Of a stretch of DNA of 64,000 nucleotides, positions 61,680 through 64,000 are shown piece after piece. The stretch comes from DAOTWA01 sp034435955 (GTDB lineage: Bacteria; Chloroflexota; Anaerolineae; Anaerolineales; Anaerolineaceae): assembly GCA_034435955.1 (NCBI GenBank), contig DAOTWA010000060.1, positions 3,886 to 67,885 of the forward strand, written 5' to 3'. The translations under genes were made by a program, and so were the position numbers. Under the pieces are notes generated by a model that did not search any database, was not told the DNA's origin, and saw only the letters and a program-made list of their open reading frames with translations. How positions within the stretch are numbered: the first letter of the stretch is position 1; every line of letters begins with the position of its first letter.

Positions 61680-62306
61680 TTACAGGGCAATCAGACCGAG
61701 GCGGGTGGCGCGCACGACGGCCTCGGTACGGCTCTGCGCACCCAGCTTGCCCAGGATGGTGTTGACGTGGAACTTGACCGTGTGCTCGCTGATACCCAGG
61801 CGCAGGGCGATGGCCTTGTTCGAAAGTCCCTCAGCCACGGCGCGCAGCACTTCCAGTTCGCGCGGGGTAAGGGCTTCCTCCAGCTCGGGCAGGGCGGCCG
61901 GAGGAGGCTCGCGCATGGAGGCGGCGTAGGTCGGGTCGAGGACGGCCAGGCCGCGGCTGACGGCCTCCAAAGCGGCTGCCAGGCGGGGAGCGTCGGCCTG
62001 GCGGCGCAAAGCGCCGATGGCCAGCCCCGGCCAGACGCGGGCGACCAGGCCCTGCTCGGGGATGAGGGCCAGCACCGGGGGGCCGCCGGCGGGCAAATCC
62101 TGGAGGCGCTCGAGCAGGGCGGATGCGTCCCAGCCCAGGTCGTAGAGGATCACGTCCGGCTGGTAGACCTCGATCTCGGCGGCCAGGTCTCCGGCGCCGT
62201 CGCTCTGCCCGGCGATATCAAGGCCAGGCTGGCCGGTCAGCAGGGAGGCCAGCCCGCTGCGCGCCAGCGGGTCGGCGGCGATGATGAGCACACGCAGGTC
62301 AGTCAT
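61680..62306 (-). CDS. LuxR/NarL-type response regulator
   Basis: A 208-residue protein with a receiver domain (about 1-120) and a C-terminal LuxR helix-turn-helix (about 143-205). The phospho-acceptor is probably Asp56 in VILYDLGWD, with acidic-pocket residues in ADP at 11-13. The HTH reads LTPRELEVLRAVAEGLSNKAIALRLGISEHTVKFHVNTILGKL, a strong match. The receiver is diverged, with a low-complexity Ala/Leu-rich second half. No histidine kinase is adjacent, so the sensor partner is unknown. It ends 109 bases before the HtrA-like gene on the same strand. Confidence 0.85.
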   Translation of the reverse strand: MTDLRVLIIAADPLARSGLASLLTGQPGLDIAGQSDGAGDLAAEIEVYQPDVILYDLGWDASALLERLQDLPAGGPPVLALIPEQGLVARVWPGLAIGALRRQADAPRLAAALEAVSRGLAVLDPTYAASMREPPPAALPELEEALTPRELEVLRAVAEGLSNKAIALRLGISEHTVKFHVNTILGKLGAQSRTEAVVRATRLGLIAL

Positions 62307-62384
62307 GGTGGAAATGCCGCGCCGCGCCAGTGCTGCACGCGACGGTCGGGGTGGGGACAGCGGGACTGCAGGGCAGGCACGGGT

Positions 62385-63869
62385 TCATCTGGCTTCGGAG
62401 CGAATCTGGCTGGATTGGTCGGAGCAGGTGCAGGCGTTGACGGTGCGTGAGTAGCGGGTGAGGGTGCCCAGATAAGCGTCGGCGCCGGCGTGGGCGATCC
62501 AGCCTTCGAGGTTGAAGGGCACGGGGCTGTCGGCGGGGAGCCACTCGCCGTTGTACTTGCGGGCGATGTGGATATGGGTGCCGGTGGCGCGGCCCTCCTC
62601 GCAGGAAGGGTGGCCGAGGGGATCACCAGACTTGATGGTCATGCCGACCGAGAGCATGCCGCCGTGATCCAGGTGCAAATAGAGGATATCCCAGCCGGTC
62701 TGCTCGTGGCCGTCGCCGTCCAGATCCTCGACGGCTAAACCGGGGTCGGCACGGGCGATGACACCGGGCGCCATGGCGGTGACCATCTCAGCGGTAGGGA
62801 CGCAGCCGCCGACCAGCGAGGGCGGGGCGAAGTCGAGGGCAGCGTAAGGCGCGCCATCGCCCCAACCGGTGTGCGGACCGCCGGTGAAGGCCCACGATTC
62901 GCCGGCGGCGAAGGGCAGACGCAGCTCCGGCTGACGCAGGCTGCCGGGGATGTGCGGTTGGACACCCGCCCAAGGGTCGCCGAACAGGCTGAGGTAGGTC
63001 TGGTAGAAGCCCTGAGGAGAGACGGCGTGGTCGTACTGGTCGGGGGGGAGGGCAGCGGCGAAGTAGGCCTGCAGGGCAACGCTGGCGGGGTTGAGCCAGG
63101 GGTCGGGGCGCACCATGCGGCCGTCCTGGAGGTCAAAGGAGCGAAGCTGGCCGTACTTCCAGGCGTAGTAGGCGTTGTTCAAGGCGTTGGCGGCCCAGTT
63201 GAGCTGCATGTAGAGGCCCTTGTGGGCGTAGTCGCGGTAGCCGAGGGGGTAGTCGCCCAGGTTGGAAGGGGGGACAGGGGAGGTCAGGGCGCCAGTCTGG
63301 TAATCGAGAAGAGCCAGCAGCAAACGCGGACTGACGCTGTAGTTGACGGCAATGGTGTCGACGATATCGGCCCCAGAACGGTTGGCCTGGGAGGCGTACT
63401 CGATGTAGCCCTTAAGCCAGCCGGGGTGGGCGGCGACAAAGGCATCGGTGTTGAAGCCAACCTGGGCAGGGCCGTCCACAAAAAGGCTATCGGGGAGTAT
63501 CTTGAAGGGCGAGCCCCACAGCGGCTGGTAGTAGATGGGGATCTTCATCGGCAGGCCGGCGGGCAGAGTGGTGGCATCCCTGGGGATGATGGGGTTGGCC
63601 TTGAGGATCTCATCGACGGTGGTGTTGAAATGGGCGGCCAGGCCGGGGAGCACGTCGCCGTCCTGGGCCTGGTAGTCGACGAGCTGGCCCGGCTGGTAGA
63701 CCGGGCGGGTCGGGAGGGGGGTGGCGGTGGGCTGGTCGGCGGGCGGGGGGGTGGGGGTGAGCGGGAAGCCGGCTTCGGCCGGGGCGGGCTGTTGGGGCAG
63801 GCAGGCGGCCAGGGAGAGGATCAGGAGGGCTGCGGCTAGGGCGCAGGCGGTTTTTTGCGGGTGGTAGAT
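62385..63869 (-). CDS. LysM/M23 peptidase lipoprotein, apparent ATC start
   Basis: About 495 residues: a lipoprotein signal with lipobox SLAAC, a Pro/Thr linker, a LysM-like repeat (AHFNTTVDEILKANPII region), an undefined middle region rich in Tyr/Leu, and an M23 metallopeptidase-like domain (about 345-460) with HTGWG and AALDFAP, then GTHIHIA as the HxH zinc motif. It would cut or bind peptidoglycan at the surface. No ATG, GTG or TTG is in frame between the lipobox and an in-frame GTG (63653) that lies beyond the signal and linker. Instead ATC at 63869 follows AAGGAG with an 8-base spacer, exactly where a start is needed. Confidence 0.7.
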   Translation of the reverse strand: MYHPQKTACALAAALLILSLAACLPQQPAPAEAGFPLTPTPPPADQPTATPLPTRPVYQPGQLVDYQAQDGDVLPGLAAHFNTTVDEILKANPIIPRDATTLPAGLPMKIPIYYQPLWGSPFKILPDSLFVDGPAQVGFNTDAFVAAHPGWLKGYIEYASQANRSGADIVDTIAVNYSVSPRLLLALLDYQTGALTSPVPPSNLGDYPLGYRDYAHKGLYMQLNWAANALNNAYYAWKYGQLRSFDLQDGRMVRPDPWLNPASVALQAYFAAALPPDQYDHAVSPQGFYQTYLSLFGDPWAGVQPHIPGSLRQPELRLPFAAGESWAFTGGPHTGWGDGAPYAALDFAPPSLVGGCVPTAEMVTAMAPGVIARADPGLAVEDLDGDGHEQTGWDILYLHLDHGGMLSVGMTIKSGDPLGHPSCEEGRATGTHIHIARKYNGEWLPADSPVPFNLEGWIAHAGADAYLGTLTRYSRTVNACTCSDQSSQIRSEAR

Positions 63870-64000
63870 GGTACGGACTCCTTGGGTGGAAATGGCTGGG
63901 GGAATCTTATCACAAAAGGGGTGGGGGATTCTTCACCTTCAAGATCACGAAGAACACAAAGGGGATAGTGGGAACGCGGTGCTACGAGGGCTCGGCAGGG

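Noticed and set aside
1..64000. CRISPR arrays, transposases, integrases, phage genes, rRNA and tRNA genes
   Set aside because: No regularly spaced repeats, mobility genes or RNA-gene cores were found in the whole window.

Overview
The window is GC-rich, densely coded bacterial DNA with about 57 protein genes on both strands, one clear cis-regulatory RNA, and no rRNA, tRNA, CRISPR array, transposase or phage gene that I can recognise. Gene content suggests a member of the Chloroflexota, probably class Anaerolineae. The pointers are the many small lipoproteins with Thr/Pro-rich linkers, DUF3048, DUF4349 and GerMN-type lipoproteins, a VIT/vWA surface protein, an F420-type luciferase-like oxidoreductase, paired ArsA-like sequences and frequent GTG/TTG starts. 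This placement is an inference from protein style, not from a marker-gene comparison.

Layout. 1-8.8 kb: the end of a solute-binding protein, then an MFS transporter, an F420-type oxidoreductase, small membrane proteins, a secreted protein of three near-identical 92-residue repeats, a DUF2007 protein, an S51-type peptidase, a DUF421 membrane protein and a membrane-anchored phosphodiesterase-type hydrolase. 8.8-16.4 kb: a P-loop protein resembling HPr kinase/PEPCK, a GerMN lipoprotein, a PAS-GGDEF diguanylate cyclase, DNA polymerase X and a dienelactone hydrolase. 16.5-26.7 kb: an ArsA C-terminal remnant beside a full ArsA ATPase, a SixA phosphatase, a cysteine desulfurase paired with a membrane DsbA-like protein, an XRE-cupin regulator next to diaminopimelate decarboxylase, a DinG-type exonuclease-helicase and a HAD phosphatase. 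27-36 kb: a VIT/vWA surface protein and the complete cytochrome bd cluster cydA-cydB-cydD-cydC. 36-45 kb: prfA-prmC-tsaC, an alpha-galactosidase and a series of lipoproteins plus a metallophosphoesterase. 45-52.7 kb: a reverse-strand operon metH, a homocysteine methyltransferase/MTHFR fusion, coaX and coaBC, led by a SAM-I riboswitch with its own terminator. 52.7-57 kb: a small membrane protein, selA, an M24 peptidase and tsaD. 57-60.6 kb: an ECF sigma factor with a zinc anti-sigma factor, a zinc-ribbon protein, a double-thioredoxin protein, a TauE/SafE exporter and OsmC, which together look like a thiol/sulfur stress region. 60.7-64 kb: an HtrA-like protease with PDZ, a LuxR-type response regulator and a LysM/M23 lipoprotein whose only well-placed start is a non-standard ATC.

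How the genes work together. Sulfur and one-carbon metabolism recur: methionine synthesis and CoA synthesis share a SAM-sensing leader, a cysteine desulfurase is co-transcribed with a thioredoxin-fold membrane protein, CydDC exports thiols to support cytochrome bd, and a sigma-factor-led set carries thioredoxin, OsmC and an exporter. Translation quality genes (prfA, prmC, tsaC, tsaD, selA) are also concentrated here. The strongest second-look items are the HPr-kinase/PEPCK-like protein, the SAM-I riboswitch that also covers CoA genes and carries a 12-nt duplication, the monothiol DsbA-like partner of the cysteine desulfurase, and the ATC start.
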